Source: Agarilytica sp045430285 (lineage in GTDB: Bacteria; Pseudomonadota; Gammaproteobacteria; Pseudomonadales; Cellvibrionaceae). From it: a DNA stretch of 64,000 nt. How positions within the stretch are numbered: position 1 is the stretch's first letter; the number at the start of each line of letters is the position of its first letter. Under the pieces are notes generated by a model, which saw only the letters and a program-made list of their open reading frames with translations, searched no databases and was not told the origin of the DNA. Shown here in pieces: positions 1 through 8,745 of this stretch. The stretch covers positions 992,001-1,056,000 of the forward strand of contig JAILXV010000001.1 of assembly GCA_045430285.1 (NCBI GenBank), given 5' to 3'. The position numbers were made by a program, and so were the translations under genes.

Positions 1-1
1 T

Positions 2-682
2 TCTCAATCCATGGTTGTAGGTTGTCTTGCACCAGAGATATTTGCAGGCGTTGGTATTAACGCTGGCCCTACGATCGGTACTTCTAGTAGCCAAATCGGT
101 TCGGTTCAAACAAATAAAAACGCTGCCAAAAACCTATGTAATAACTGGGCAGGAAGCAGGAAAAGTCATTTTTCTACTCAAATTACGTCAGCCGTATACG
201 GTTCATCGGACTACCTCGTCGCACAAGGCTACAGTCAGCTTAACGTTGATGTCATGAAGGCTGTTGGTAACCCACTTGGCTGGAACAAAAAGGTCAACGG
301 TTTAGGTCATGAGTGGCCAGCTGGCGGTGGCCCTGGTGGCGCTTACATTAAAAACTCTGGTTACAACTATCCTAACGGTCTTACCGACTGGTTATGTAAA
401 AACAACAGACGTGCTGGCGGAAGCTGTAATCCTGGCGGCGGTGGCGGCGGTGGAACACCAACCCCAACACCAACTGCAACACCTCCTCCCAGTGGCCTTT
501 ACTGTGGAAGAACGACCAACCTAAATCATTACAATGCTGGTAGAGCAATTCGAAATGGTGTACCACCTTACGAAAACTACTCAGCGAAAGGATCATATCA
601 ATGGTTAGGATATGCGAGTGACCGTAAACGCATAAAAGAAAGCCGTACAGGTTATTTTGTTAAAACTTCTTCCTGTCCATAA
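2..682 (+). CDS. Secreted PHB-depolymerase-like esterase, 5' end cut off by window edge
   Basis: This is the C-terminal part of an extracellular poly(3-hydroxybutyrate) depolymerase-type alpha/beta hydrolase. The frame is open from base 2, so the ATG at 11 is internal. The first codons read S-Q-S; the first Ser would fit the nucleophile of a G-x-S-Q box whose left half lies outside the window. The motif SSDYLV (about codon 67 from base 11) fits the catalytic Asp, and GLGHEWPAGG (about codon 101) the catalytic His. A Gly7 plus Thr-Pro linker then leads to a ~60-residue C-terminal module (LNHYNAGRA, later GYFVKTSSCP) of the kind appended to secreted depolymerases and chitinases. Such enzymes hydrolyse PHB or related polyesters outside the cell. 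The substrate is inferred from the family. A clear terminator follows. Confidence 0.8.
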   Translation, partial: SQSMVVGCLAPEIFAGVGINAGPTIGTSSSQIGSVQTNKNAAKNLCNNWAGSRKSHFSTQITSAVYGSSDYLVAQGYSQLNVDVMKAVGNPLGWNKKVNGLGHEWPAGGGPGGAYIKNSGYNYPNGLTDWLCKNNRRAGGSCNPGGGGGGGTPTPTPTATPPPSGLYCGRTTNLNHYNAGRAIRNGVPPYENYSAKGSYQWLGYASDRKRIKESRTGYFVKTSSCP

Positions 683-694
683 GTTTTGATATCG

Positions 695-729
695 CCGAGG
701 GTTGGTGCACTACCACCCTCGGTTTTTTT
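695..729 (+). terminator. Rho-independent terminator of the depolymerase gene
   Basis: A 12-bp inverted repeat CCGAGGGTTGGT / ACCACCCTCGG with a short loop is followed by a run of seven T, 12 bases after the depolymerase stop codon. Confidence 0.9.
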
Positions 730-918
730 ATTCAAGAAAAGCAAAAGTGATGAAACTTATTAATACTGGTACTCCAGAATTTATACCGCTCTCGTCATGA
801 CCTCACGCATCAGACCAATGATGGATAAATACGAAACAGGAAGTTCGATACAGTTAGAAAGTTTGCTTAAACAGACAAAGCACCTCACCAACAACACATT
901 ATTGTATTTAGTTATTTT

Positions 919-2148
919 CTATTCGTAACGTAACGCAACCGCGGGTTGAACTCGAGAAGCCTTCCATGCGGGAAACAGCGTAGCAACTAAACTCATTCCC
1001 AGCGCAGTGGCCGTCACAGAAACAATATCAGTAACGCGAATCTCAGTCGGCAAATACGTTAACGGGTACACATCCGATTGAAGAAATTGGAAGTGAAACA
1101 CAGATTCAATAAACGCAACAAAATCTTGTGCCATCAGAGAAAGCAAGCAACCAACACCTATGCCAAGCATGGTCCCAATCAAGCCTATCGTTGAACCCAT
1201 CACAACAAAAATACCCATAATGCCACGGCCACTTATACCGAGTGTACGCAAGATGGCGATATCACTTTGTTTATCAATAACGACAAGTACTAGGGTCGAG
1301 ACAACGTTAAATGCAGCAATCGCCACAATCAATGACATCAACAAACCCACCAAATTTTTTGACATCTGTATGGCTTGATATAAATTCCAATGAGTGCGAG
1401 TCCAATTGCTGCTGTAATATCCAGAACCCAATTGCTGCGTCACTTCATACACAACACGAGGCGCCGCAAATAAATCGGTCAGCTTTAGCCTTAAGCCCGT
1501 AATTCGCCCCTCACTCCCAGAAAGCTTTGATGCTTGAGACAAAGACGTTAATGCCAAGCTCGCGTCCAGCTCCGTTTTGGATTCGATAATTTGACCCACG
1601 GTGAAATAAGCAATTTTAGGGCTACGTGTAGATCGGTTCTTATCAGGCACAACAACCATGATTTTATCTAAAACACTCACCCCCATCTTTTTTGCGACGC
1701 TTTTCCCCAATAATATAATCGCTTCACCCGAACTAATACGCTGTTGTACTTCAGGTAAAACATAGTCATTAATTAGCGAGACGCTCCGCTCTGCTTCTGG
1801 GTCGAAACCATACAGCGCGACAAACATCGATTCACCTTTATGACTTACCAACCCATCCAACTGCACAAAGGGCGCGACAGCTTCAACTTCATCATGTTGC
1901 ACAATGCGTGTTTGTAGGGTTTTCCAATCCTCGACCCCTTGTCGATGATAGATACCTGCCTGAGGTACAAGCCCTAAAATACGCTGCCGCAATTCGCGAT
2001 CAAAACCATTCATGACAGACAAAACAAGAATCAATAAGGCAACGCCCACCGCAAGACCAGACATAGACACGCCCGCCAAGAATGATACAGAGCGTGATGT
2101 TCGTTTTGCGCCGGTATAGCGCAAACCAATAAACGCGGGGAGATTCAT
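919..2148 (-). CDS. lolE: LolE-type permease of the lipoprotein-releasing ABC transporter
   Basis: This is one of two membrane subunits of LolCDE, which extracts mature lipoproteins from the inner membrane and hands them to LolA. At 409 residues it matches the family. It has an N-terminal membrane segment, a periplasmic domain of about 200 residues, then three membrane segments with FtsX-like sequence (DIAILRTLGISGRG, then a C-terminal ALRYE). Its ATG overlaps the lolD stop as ATGA, which fixes the start and indicates translational coupling. It is called LolE rather than LolC because it lies after lolD, as in the classical lolC-lolD-lolE order; sequence alone does not separate the two firmly. 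Confidence 0.92.
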   Translation of the reverse strand: MNLPAFIGLRYTGAKRTSRSVSFLAGVSMSGLAVGVALLILVLSVMNGFDRELRQRILGLVPQAGIYHRQGVEDWKTLQTRIVQHDEVEAVAPFVQLDGLVSHKGESMFVALYGFDPEAERSVSLINDYVLPEVQQRISSGEAIILLGKSVAKKMGVSVLDKIMVVVPDKNRSTRSPKIAYFTVGQIIESKTELDASLALTSLSQASKLSGSEGRITGLRLKLTDLFAAPRVVYEVTQQLGSGYYSSNWTRTHWNLYQAIQMSKNLVGLLMSLIVAIAAFNVVSTLVLVVIDKQSDIAILRTLGISGRGIMGIFVVMGSTIGLIGTMLGIGVGCLLSLMAQDFVAFIESVFHFQFLQSDVYPLTYLPTEIRVTDIVSVTATALGMSLVATLFPAWKASRVQPAVALRYE

Positions 2149-2837
2149 GGCGCCGTTTTTTCCACGAGAATTCCATCAGAAAGCTCGTATACGGTATCCA
2201 TGGTGAAAGCCATGTGTTCATCGTGAGTTACGACGACGAAACTGGTCGAGAGGCTTTCACTCAATTCAGACATAAGTGCCTGTATGGCAGAAGCATTCCC
2301 TTTATCCAAATTCCCCGTAGGCTCGTCCATTAATACACACGCGGGGTCGTTTACTAGCGCTCGCGCAATAGCGACACGTTGACGCTCCCCGCCAGACAGT
2401 TCAGAAGGTTTGTGGTGAGACCGAGCGTCTAATCCCACTTTTTCCAAACACGACAAAGCCAAAATATTCGCCGTTTTTTTATCCCGTCCGGCAATAAGTA
2501 AAGGCATCATGACATTTTCCTGCGCGGTGAACTCAGGAAGTAGATGATGGAATTGATATACAAAACCCATCGTTTGGTTTCGCACGCGGCCACGCTGATT
2601 TTCATTAAGCTTGGCGAAAGATTTTCCATCAACGACAACATTACCACTGGTAGCCGTATCTAACCCGCCCAGAACATTCAATAGCGTGCTTTTCCCACTG
2701 CCAGAAGTGCCGACGATAGCTACGCGCTGCGATTTCGCAAGCTGAAAATTCACCCCCTTCAGCACCTCAACAGGCTGAGGACCTTCGTCGTAGGTTTTCG
2801 TTACATCGGTACAGGTAAGAATAAAATCTTTATTCAT
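2145..2837 (-). CDS. lolD: LolD, ATPase of the lipoprotein-releasing transporter
   Basis: This is the cytoplasmic ATPase that powers LolCE. It has the Walker A motif GTSGSGKST, the LolD/MacB-type signature LSGGERQRVAIARAL, Walker B CVLMDEPTGNLD, and the switch His in VVTHDEHM. The 230-residue length is normal. It lies 13 bases after the lolC stop and overlaps lolE by 4 bases, so the three genes form one operon read on the minus strand. Confidence 0.96.
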   Translation of the reverse strand: MNKDFILTCTDVTKTYDEGPQPVEVLKGVNFQLAKSQRVAIVGTSGSGKSTLLNVLGGLDTATSGNVVVDGKSFAKLNENQRGRVRNQTMGFVYQFHHLLPEFTAQENVMMPLLIAGRDKKTANILALSCLEKVGLDARSHHKPSELSGGERQRVAIARALVNDPACVLMDEPTGNLDKGNASAIQALMSELSESLSTSFVVVTHDEHMAFTMDTVYELSDGILVEKTAP

Positions 2838-2850
2838 AATTTATTAGGTT

Positions 2851-4095
2851 TTATAAGTCATATCGTAGGGCTTCCGCAGGCTCAATAGTCGCCGCGCGAT
2901 AAGAAGGGTAAATCGTCGCAAGGAATGAAACCACAACAGCAAACCCGCAGGTAATTAACGTATCTTCCAAGTGCCACACCGATGGCAAATAACTCACAAA
3001 ATACACATTTTTATCGAACATCTGAAACCCCATAAGGGACTCCAGTGCAGCCATAATGTCGGAAAGATAATGGGCCACAATTACGCCAGAGACCGCCCCT
3101 ACAAATATCCCCACCAAACCCATTGCCGTGCCTTGTACCATAAAAATTTTAATAATATCTTGGCGCGTCATGCCTAGCGTTCGCAGTACGGCAATATCTG
3201 AACGTTTTTCTGTGACCATCATGATCAAGCTCGTCACTATATTAAACGCTGCAATCGCGATAATGACGCCCAACATAATACCCACCACTGTTTTTTCCAT
3301 TTTTACGGCTTGAAACAAACTGCCTTGCGTTTGACTCCAATCTTTTCCTGAGTACCCTTCCCCCAAACCTCCTGCAATAATTTTCACAGCATCTGGAGCA
3401 CGATACAGGTCATCAAAATTTAATCGAAGACCATGGATTTGGCCTGGCATTCGGAATAATTTTTGTGCGTCGTTTAAATGTATCATGACCAAGGTCTGAT
3501 CAACCTGAGCCCCTACTTCGAACACACCGACCACGGTAAAGCGCTTACTCCGCGGAAATATGCCTGCGGGGGTAATTGACATAACAGGAAGCGTCAGCGA
3601 AATCTTGTCCTCAGTGGTGACCCCCAGATGACGCGCAATAATACTGCCGAGAATAATCCCATATTCGCCGGAATGGAGGTTATCTATATGACCAACCAGC
3701 ATATTGTCCCCTAACTCAGAAACAGCGGTCTCATATACAGGGTCGATGCCTTGAATTTCCACCCCACGCACCGATCGGCCATAGCCGATCAAGCCTTTAC
3801 CCTCAATAAAAGGCGCTGAGCCCTTCAGCCCATCGTTTCCGGCAATTTTCTCAGAGAGGCTTTCCCACTCTTTCAGAGGTTTTTCGGTGGCGATAAAACC
3901 GTGTGGAATCACGCGTAATATTCGGCTTTTCAATTCGTGATCAAAACCGTTCATTACGGACAAAACAACAATCAACGCGAACACACCTAACAACATGCCA
4001 AGCAAAGCAAAAAGACTGACGAATGCAATATAGCCATTGCGCCGTTTAGAGCGAATGTAACGGAGACCGATAAACCATGGGACGGAGTGCGACAT
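2851..4095 (-). CDS. lolC: LolC-type permease of the lipoprotein-releasing ABC transporter
   Basis: This is the first gene of the lolCDE operon and the second membrane subunit, paralogous to LolE (same FtsX-like layout, DIAVLRTLGMTRQDI, C-terminal ALRYDL). The frame stays open to a TTG at 4131, but the ATG at 4095 gives MSHSVPWFIGLRY, which aligns with the LolE N-terminus (MNLPAFIGLRY). I therefore take 4095, giving 414 residues. No strong ribosome binding site is visible at either start. It is divergent from the PilZ gene, with about 60 bases between the two starts. Confidence 0.93.
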   Translation of the reverse strand: MSHSVPWFIGLRYIRSKRRNGYIAFVSLFALLGMLLGVFALIVVLSVMNGFDHELKSRILRVIPHGFIATEKPLKEWESLSEKIAGNDGLKGSAPFIEGKGLIGYGRSVRGVEIQGIDPVYETAVSELGDNMLVGHIDNLHSGEYGIILGSIIARHLGVTTEDKISLTLPVMSITPAGIFPRSKRFTVVGVFEVGAQVDQTLVMIHLNDAQKLFRMPGQIHGLRLNFDDLYRAPDAVKIIAGGLGEGYSGKDWSQTQGSLFQAVKMEKTVVGIMLGVIIAIAAFNIVTSLIMMVTEKRSDIAVLRTLGMTRQDIIKIFMVQGTAMGLVGIFVGAVSGVIVAHYLSDIMAALESLMGFQMFDKNVYFVSYLPSVWHLEDTLITCGFAVVVSFLATIYPSYRAATIEPAEALRYDL

Positions 4096-4158
4096 GGCGC
4101 AAATTAAACAGGAGAAACGAAAACGGGACAAGAACTATCTGAGTGATCTATGATGTAG

Positions 4159-4785
4159 ATGACAACGAGAAAACGCATCGACGAGATTATGAACAAACCC
4201 GAATCAAAACCGGTAAGTGGACCTGATAAACGGGATTTTTTTCGTGTTAGCCAAGACGTTATTTTCGACTTTAAGCCCGCAGAATCCTTTAATGCAGAGC
4301 ACGATAAAGCCGAAAATGCCTTCGAGGACGCCCTGTCCCTCAGTCTTATTGAAGAACTAAGACGCTTAGATAAAGATAATATCCAAACATTACGTTTACT
4401 GACCGAGAAAAACCGTTTGCTCGGTGACTATCTCCAGACGCTTAGCAGTAAGATCGACCTCATTGCCCGTCATACCTTATTTGCCCAAGACGCCAACTCA
4501 AATAGCAAACCCACAACACGTATCAATCTTAGTGAAGATGGGCTCGCGTTCTTAAGCGATCGTCCAATTTACAAAGGAAGCTATATCTCGGTACGGCTGA
4601 TCTTTCTCCCAAGCTATTCTCCCGTCATCACTTTTGCTAAAGTATTGCGTTGCGATATAAAAGACGATCAACACCAAATAGCCGCTAAATTTCATCGTTT
4701 AGCGGATATCGATCGACAAGAAATATCACGACAGATATTAAAGGCTCAAGTGAGTCACCGAAAAAAGAAAAAGCTAAGCCAATAA
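4159..4785 (+). CDS. PilZ-domain protein with an interrupted c-di-GMP site
   Basis: This is a cytoplasmic candidate c-di-GMP receptor. An RxxxR motif (RDFFR, near residue 25) and the second PilZ motif (NLSEDG, near residue 122) are both present. They are about 95 residues apart, with an acidic helix-rich insert between them (about residues 45-110). Standard PilZ domains have these motifs closer together; tetrameric PilZ proteins with a long inserted helix are a known variant, and this may be one. The C-terminus is lysine-rich. The same kind of gene flanks lolCDE in Pseudomonas, as I recall. ATG 4159 and ATG 4189 (MNKPESK) are both possible starts; the second has GAG just upstream. Confidence 0.8.
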   Translation: MTTRKRIDEIMNKPESKPVSGPDKRDFFRVSQDVIFDFKPAESFNAEHDKAENAFEDALSLSLIEELRRLDKDNIQTLRLLTEKNRLLGDYLQTLSSKIDLIARHTLFAQDANSNSKPTTRINLSEDGLAFLSDRPIYKGSYISVRLIFLPSYSPVITFAKVLRCDIKDDQHQIAAKFHRLADIDRQEISRQILKAQVSHRKKKKLSQ

Positions 4786-4803
4786 TTCCAACAGGACCTC
4801 TTC

Positions 4804-5091
4804 ATGAAAAAAGTCGTATCCGCACTATTTCTGACGCTTTCATTTTCAGCAGCAACGATGCCGACGCCACTTTTTGCGGAGTCGATTCGAGTACCGGTTG
4901 GCCAAAGCAGCTATACAGGCGTTACCCCTAAAAAAGGGCAAACTAAAGGCCAAGTCGAAGCTCAGTTTGGCTCGCCAAGCAGCGCTCACGGCCCCAATGG
5001 CAATCCACCAATTTATTACTGGGAGTATGAAGATTTTACCGTGTATTTTGAGGGAGACTATGTGATTCATAGCGTGATAAAAAAACGCTAA
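4804..5091 (+). CDS. Small exported BamE/SmpA-like protein
   Basis: A 95-residue protein with a Sec signal peptide (MKK, hydrophobic core, cleavage after LFA). The motif KKGQTKGQVEAQFGSP recalls the GMTKxQVxxxLGxP motif of the SmpA/OmlA (BamE-like) fold, followed by YYWEYEDFTVYFEGD, a short strand-rich end. It has no lipobox, so it should be a soluble periplasmic protein. It starts 18 bases after the PilZ gene with AGGA upstream, so the two are probably cotranscribed. The molecular role is unknown. Confidence 0.7.
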   Translation: MKKVVSALFLTLSFSAATMPTPLFAESIRVPVGQSSYTGVTPKKGQTKGQVEAQFGSPSSAHGPNGNPPIYYWEYEDFTVYFEGDYVIHSVIKKR

Positions 5092-5341
5092 CATCATAAT
5101 TATCAATAAGTTACATCACTCTTCTAGAAAACACACAAAGAGTAAAGCCAGCTATATAGCGCGTTGTAAGACTAAGCTCTCCGCCTATTCCAAATTGGCT
5201 GTTGTCGCAATAAACAACATACCATAGACTCGTTTTCCAAGGCTTTCAGTCCAGCGTCGGTGCCCACCCTGGTGAGTGCTGACGCGACCAAAACCCCCTG
5301 CGGAAGTCTTCAAAAAGCGCTCAAATCCCTTCAAACCTAAG

Positions 5342-6190
5342 CTAAGGCGCTTTGACAAAACTCACCAACACTTCCAGTGAGCTAATTTCAAAAGAGGCAT
5401 TATCCTCAAGCGTGATTTCATTTACTTTCCGCCCATTCGCAACCAAGCCATTTTTTGAATCACAGTCCACAATCAACCACCCTCCGTCTTTATAGTGGAT
5501 ATCAGCATGGTGCTTGGATATACAAGGGTCCTTAACACACACATCACAGTCTTCACTGCGGCCAAAACGCCACGATTGCTTGCCTGGGGTGACAAGCACA
5601 CTTTTGAATATTGGGAGGTTATCCTCAGAAAACAGGATAAGAAATATGCCGATACGCCCTTTTAAGTCACGATTAAACTTATCTATGTATCGATCGATCG
5701 CTGCCTTTTTCTTTGCATCAAGCTTACCAATAACGCCTTTGAAGCTCGCCCCGTCATCCCAGCCTGGTGGCATCGCATACATCTCAAGTAAACTGGTAGA
5801 ATCCTCATCCTCGTCGTCTTCCTCGTCGTCATCAATCACCATAGCACTCTGGCCTGCGCCAACACCTAGTGAACGCATCATCACTGTCGCTTCAGGCGCT
5901 GTGAGAGACTGAACGCTAAATGCCTCATCACCAAACTTAACCACATCGCCCAACTGCATTACTGCATCAACCTCAATACGCTTATTGTTAACGAAGGTCC
6001 CGTTTGTAGAATGGAGATCTTGTACCAGCACCGCGCCATCGCGCTCCATAACCCGTGCATGTTCACGGGAAGGATGCCCTTCCATTACCTGAATGTCGCA
6101 CGAGTCGCTGCGCCCAACAAGCAGAGAGGTTTCACTGAGATCAAACTCCTCCCCGTCACTAATCCGTTTAAGTTTAAAATTGCTGCTCAT
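5342..6190 (-). CDS. Protein with two FHA domains
   Basis: 282 residues with FHA phosphothreonine-binding domains at both ends. The first (about 20-90) carries VGRSDSCDI, PSREHARV and STNGTFVNNKRI; the second (about 205-275) carries FGRSEDCDV, ISKHHADI and SKNGLVANGRKV. Each has the conserved GR, SxxH and NG residues. Between them is a very acidic stretch (about 120-132, mostly D and E) and a lysine-rich helix. No kinase or secretion genes are adjacent, so the phospho-partner is unknown. AGGA lies 6 bases before the ATG. Divergent from the csrA-like gene. Confidence 0.88.
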   Translation of the reverse strand: MSSNFKLKRISDGEEFDLSETSLLVGRSDSCDIQVMEGHPSREHARVMERDGAVLVQDLHSTNGTFVNNKRIEVDAVMQLGDVVKFGDEAFSVQSLTAPEATVMMRSLGVGAGQSAMVIDDDEEDDEDEDSTSLLEMYAMPPGWDDGASFKGVIGKLDAKKKAAIDRYIDKFNRDLKGRIGIFLILFSEDNLPIFKSVLVTPGKQSWRFGRSEDCDVCVKDPCISKHHADIHYKDGGWLIVDCDSKNGLVANGRKVNEITLEDNASFEISSLEVLVSFVKAP

Positions 6191-6517
6191 ATCACGTCCT
6201 GACCTGCATAAAAAATGTTGAAGCTCGGTTAAATCGAACTCTCAAAAGATGACCATCCCCCTATACTCGGGAGCTATCCGCGGACTAAACTCATTATGGT
6301 CGGAATTCTCTCTATTTTCATTGAAAGCCTAATTTCATTCAAATGCGCTATGCAATATTAAAGGTGCGAATGCATCTCCGATCGACATAATCTCAATTTT
6401 TAACTGGATTTTTATGCCAAAATTCCTAGATTCGATCAAATCGTTTGACTATTTTCTACACGATATGCACAATGCCGCCCTCGAAAGACTGGGTAAAAGA
6501 TAGAGAGGAAAGAACAG
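6191..6517. other. Divergent promoter region between the FHA gene and csrA
   Basis: This 327-base stretch separates the two divergent genes. It is AT-rich near csrA and holds one reasonable promoter candidate, given separately. I see no repeats or RNA gene. Confidence 0.5.
6445..6473 (+). promoter_or_regulatory. Possible sigma-70 promoter of the csrA-like gene
   Basis: TTGACT at 6445-6450 (5 of 6 consensus bases), a 17-base spacer, then CACAAT at 6468-6473 (4 of 6). It lies about 45 bases before the csrA start. Found by eye only. Confidence 0.4.
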
Positions 6518-6844
6518 ATGCTCATATTGACACGTCGTATTGGTGAGACATTACGAATTGGTGATGATGTTTCCCTAATGGTTCTTGGCGTGCAGGGAAA
6601 CCAAGTGAGAATCGGTGCCGATGCGCCAAAAGAAATTGCGATACACCGAGAAGAAATATATCGCCGCATTCAGCAAGAAAAACAAATTGCAGCAACGCCC
6701 CCCACTGAGGAAGAGCGTGAGATTGAACAAAAGGTCTCAAATGGTGCTCGTTTCTATTCAACTGAAGGCATTGTTGAACCAACAGTCCAAAAGAAAGTAC
6801 CTAACGTAATCGTCAAGAAAAAGCGTGTATTTGAAAACGTATAG
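6518..6844 (+). CDS. csrA: CsrA/RsmA translational regulator with a ~45-residue C-terminal extension
   Basis: The first ~60 residues are a full CsrA: MLILTRRIGETL, then GVQGNQVRIGADAPKE, then IHREEIYRRI, with the RNA-contacting residues at L4 and at the Arg of VHRE-type motif retained. CsrA binds GGA-bearing hairpins in mRNA leaders and represses or stabilises transcripts; its activity is titrated by small RNAs under GacA/UvrY control. Canonical gammaproteobacterial CsrA is about 61-65 residues; here the protein is 108. The extra part is acidic (EEEREIEQ) and then basic at the end (VIVKKKRVFENV). A ribosome binding site (AGAGAGG) precedes the ATG. It may be a divergent paralogue rather than the main CsrA of the genome. 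Confidence 0.9.
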   Translation: MLILTRRIGETLRIGDDVSLMVLGVQGNQVRIGADAPKEIAIHREEIYRRIQQEKQIAATPPTEEEREIEQKVSNGARFYSTEGIVEPTVQKKVPNVIVKKKRVFENV

Positions 6845-6975
6845 GCACCACGCGTCTTAGCGCTCCCTCTTCAGCTAGTCTGTCTGTAGTATGCAACCAA
6901 ACAACTAAAGACCCAGCTAGCGCTCGAGCTGATTGCCACAAACAGTGTGACTTCCCCGCTTACCTCCCTCTTATG

Positions 6976-7005
6976 ATCCCCCATGCAAAACAACACATGG
7001 GGGAT
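6976..7005. terminator. Hairpin between convergent csrA and symporter genes
   Basis: A perfect 10-bp inverted repeat ATCCCCCATG / CATGGGGGAT with a 10-base loop lies between the two convergent genes. No good T-run follows on either strand, so a bidirectional terminator role is likely but not certain. Confidence 0.5.
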
Positions 7006-7028
7006 TGCACTTTAACTGTGCTTACACG

Positions 7029-8537
7029 CTATGCTTGCGGCTCAGCCGCCGCCTCAACAGGCTCCAGCGTTTTTGCAATAAAGCGCGCGTGGATGTAGCC
7101 CAGGATATAAATGAAGGCCGAAGCGAATATCGCATAGGTACTTGATACCGCTGGGTTGAAGATAATACCCGATAAATTCAATATCAAATGCCCAAATAAA
7201 CCCACCACCGCGCAAGCGAAAATCCAATAAACATGGATCCCTTTCGGCCCGACCACGCCCATCAAGATGGGAACTAAGCTCGCTGCCGCCAACGCATATA
7301 TACCTTGCTGGGCAAAAATACCCACAAGCATCGGTGGATTCCAGGCAATAACCAATGCCACCAAACCAATAGCGATCAACACTAAACGAGACAGCATTAA
7401 ACCGCGACGCGCGTATATTTCGGGTGATTCCGGCTTAGCAAAAGGATGATAAATATCATTCACCGTCATCGCAGAAAGCGAAACCAAAATACCATCTAGC
7501 GTACTTAACCCCGCAGCAAGCAAGGTCACTGTGATAAAGGAAGATATATAGGGCCCAAAGGTGCCCGTAGAAAACTCTTGATAAAGGTATGTGGGAACAA
7601 CAAGATCCTGACGCGTGACCTCAACCCCAGAAAGCTGTGCATAAAACCCAAGAAATAGCGTCAAGGTATACGCTCCGCCCACCACGACACTTGTACCTAT
7701 AAACTTGGTGACTTGCTTATCGTCCTTTAAGTACAGCACTTTCGTTAAAATATGAGGCTGAAGCATAAGCGCAAAGGTCACCACGAAGGACGCAAGGAAA
7801 ACGGAAACAAAATCCGCATACAACAGTGAATTAGGAACTGAGGGGTACAAAAGGGACTCGGGATTAAACACGCTAGCGTAATGCTCACTAACGCCTTGTA
7901 AGCTACCGAAAATATCACCACCAAAATGCTTCCATCCCTGAAAAAAGAGAAATATTGCGATAACGAACATCATTACCCCTTGGAAAGCGTTCGTGTACGC
8001 ATGTGCGTAAACGCCGCCCATCAAGACATAAGAAAACACGAAAAATAAACAGCACACCAAGGCCGCTTTCGGAGAAACAGGAAATTGCACACTAAGCAGA
8101 AGCGAACTTCCTACCAAGATGAGTACAACGAAAGAAATCATCAACAAGTTCGTTAGTGCAAAAAACAAACTTAAGCCGCGGTGCTTGTATCTATCGTAAA
8201 TCCAACCTGGAATAGTGATCGACCCCATGGAATCGCCGCTTTTCCGGAACTTTTTCGTCAAAACAATCAGTGCAGTAAAGCTACCCAGCGCAGCAAAAGT
8301 AAAATGCAAATACGCAGAAACACCATGCTGGTATACAAAACCAGGGTTAATAACAAAAAGCGCCGTACTCGCTGTGGAAGACGCCATAGTGATCCCTACA
8401 AGAATCGGGCTCATATCCTTATTGCCAATTGCAAAGCCTTTAATGCTTTTTGCCTTTTGCATACCTATCCAAGAAAGCCAAAACGTTAAGCCAACGAAGG
8501 TGATAAGCAGAAGATACTTAAAAATTTCTGGACCCAT
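7029..8537 (-). CDS. Sodium:solute symporter (SSS family)
   Basis: A 502-residue integral membrane protein with about 13 hydrophobic segments. Characteristic sequences are ASSTASTALFVINPG near residue 55, the AGLSTLDGILVSLSAMTVNDIY stretch near 345 (the family's sodium-site helix region), and SLVPILMGVVGP near the end. SSS proteins import organic solutes with Na+. The sequence does not show whether the substrate is proline, pantothenate, a carboxylate or a sugar. It is a stand-alone gene, and the NQR pump encoded later in the window would supply the sodium gradient. Confidence 0.88.
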   Translation of the reverse strand: MGPEIFKYLLLITFVGLTFWLSWIGMQKAKSIKGFAIGNKDMSPILVGITMASSTASTALFVINPGFVYQHGVSAYLHFTFAALGSFTALIVLTKKFRKSGDSMGSITIPGWIYDRYKHRGLSLFFALTNLLMISFVVLILVGSSLLLSVQFPVSPKAALVCCLFFVFSYVLMGGVYAHAYTNAFQGVMMFVIAIFLFFQGWKHFGGDIFGSLQGVSEHYASVFNPESLLYPSVPNSLLYADFVSVFLASFVVTFALMLQPHILTKVLYLKDDKQVTKFIGTSVVVGGAYTLTLFLGFYAQLSGVEVTRQDLVVPTYLYQEFSTGTFGPYISSFITVTLLAAGLSTLDGILVSLSAMTVNDIYHPFAKPESPEIYARRGLMLSRLVLIAIGLVALVIAWNPPMLVGIFAQQGIYALAAASLVPILMGVVGPKGIHVYWIFACAVVGLFGHLILNLSGIIFNPAVSSTYAIFASAFIYILGYIHARFIAKTLEPVEAAAEPQA

Positions 8538-8745
8538 AATGTTTCCCAGTGTGCGTTATAGTTATTCTCGCCCTGAACAGATGGCAAATGTACAACGGAG
8601 TATATAGTATCGCAAGGGCGTGCGGGAGATAGGACAGGCTAAGAAACGTCTTTACGAAGGGCGATGGCGCTATAGCGGGTAACAGGAGACGAAACCCGAT
8701 CTACCACAAAGCTCTTACCTATACCGCCATCGAAAAAACCACTCT

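Noticed and set aside
5254..5285. Imperfect inverted repeat GCGTC...GACGC between the convergent BamE-like and FHA genes
   Set aside because: Stem is interrupted and no T-run follows, so I do not call it a terminator.
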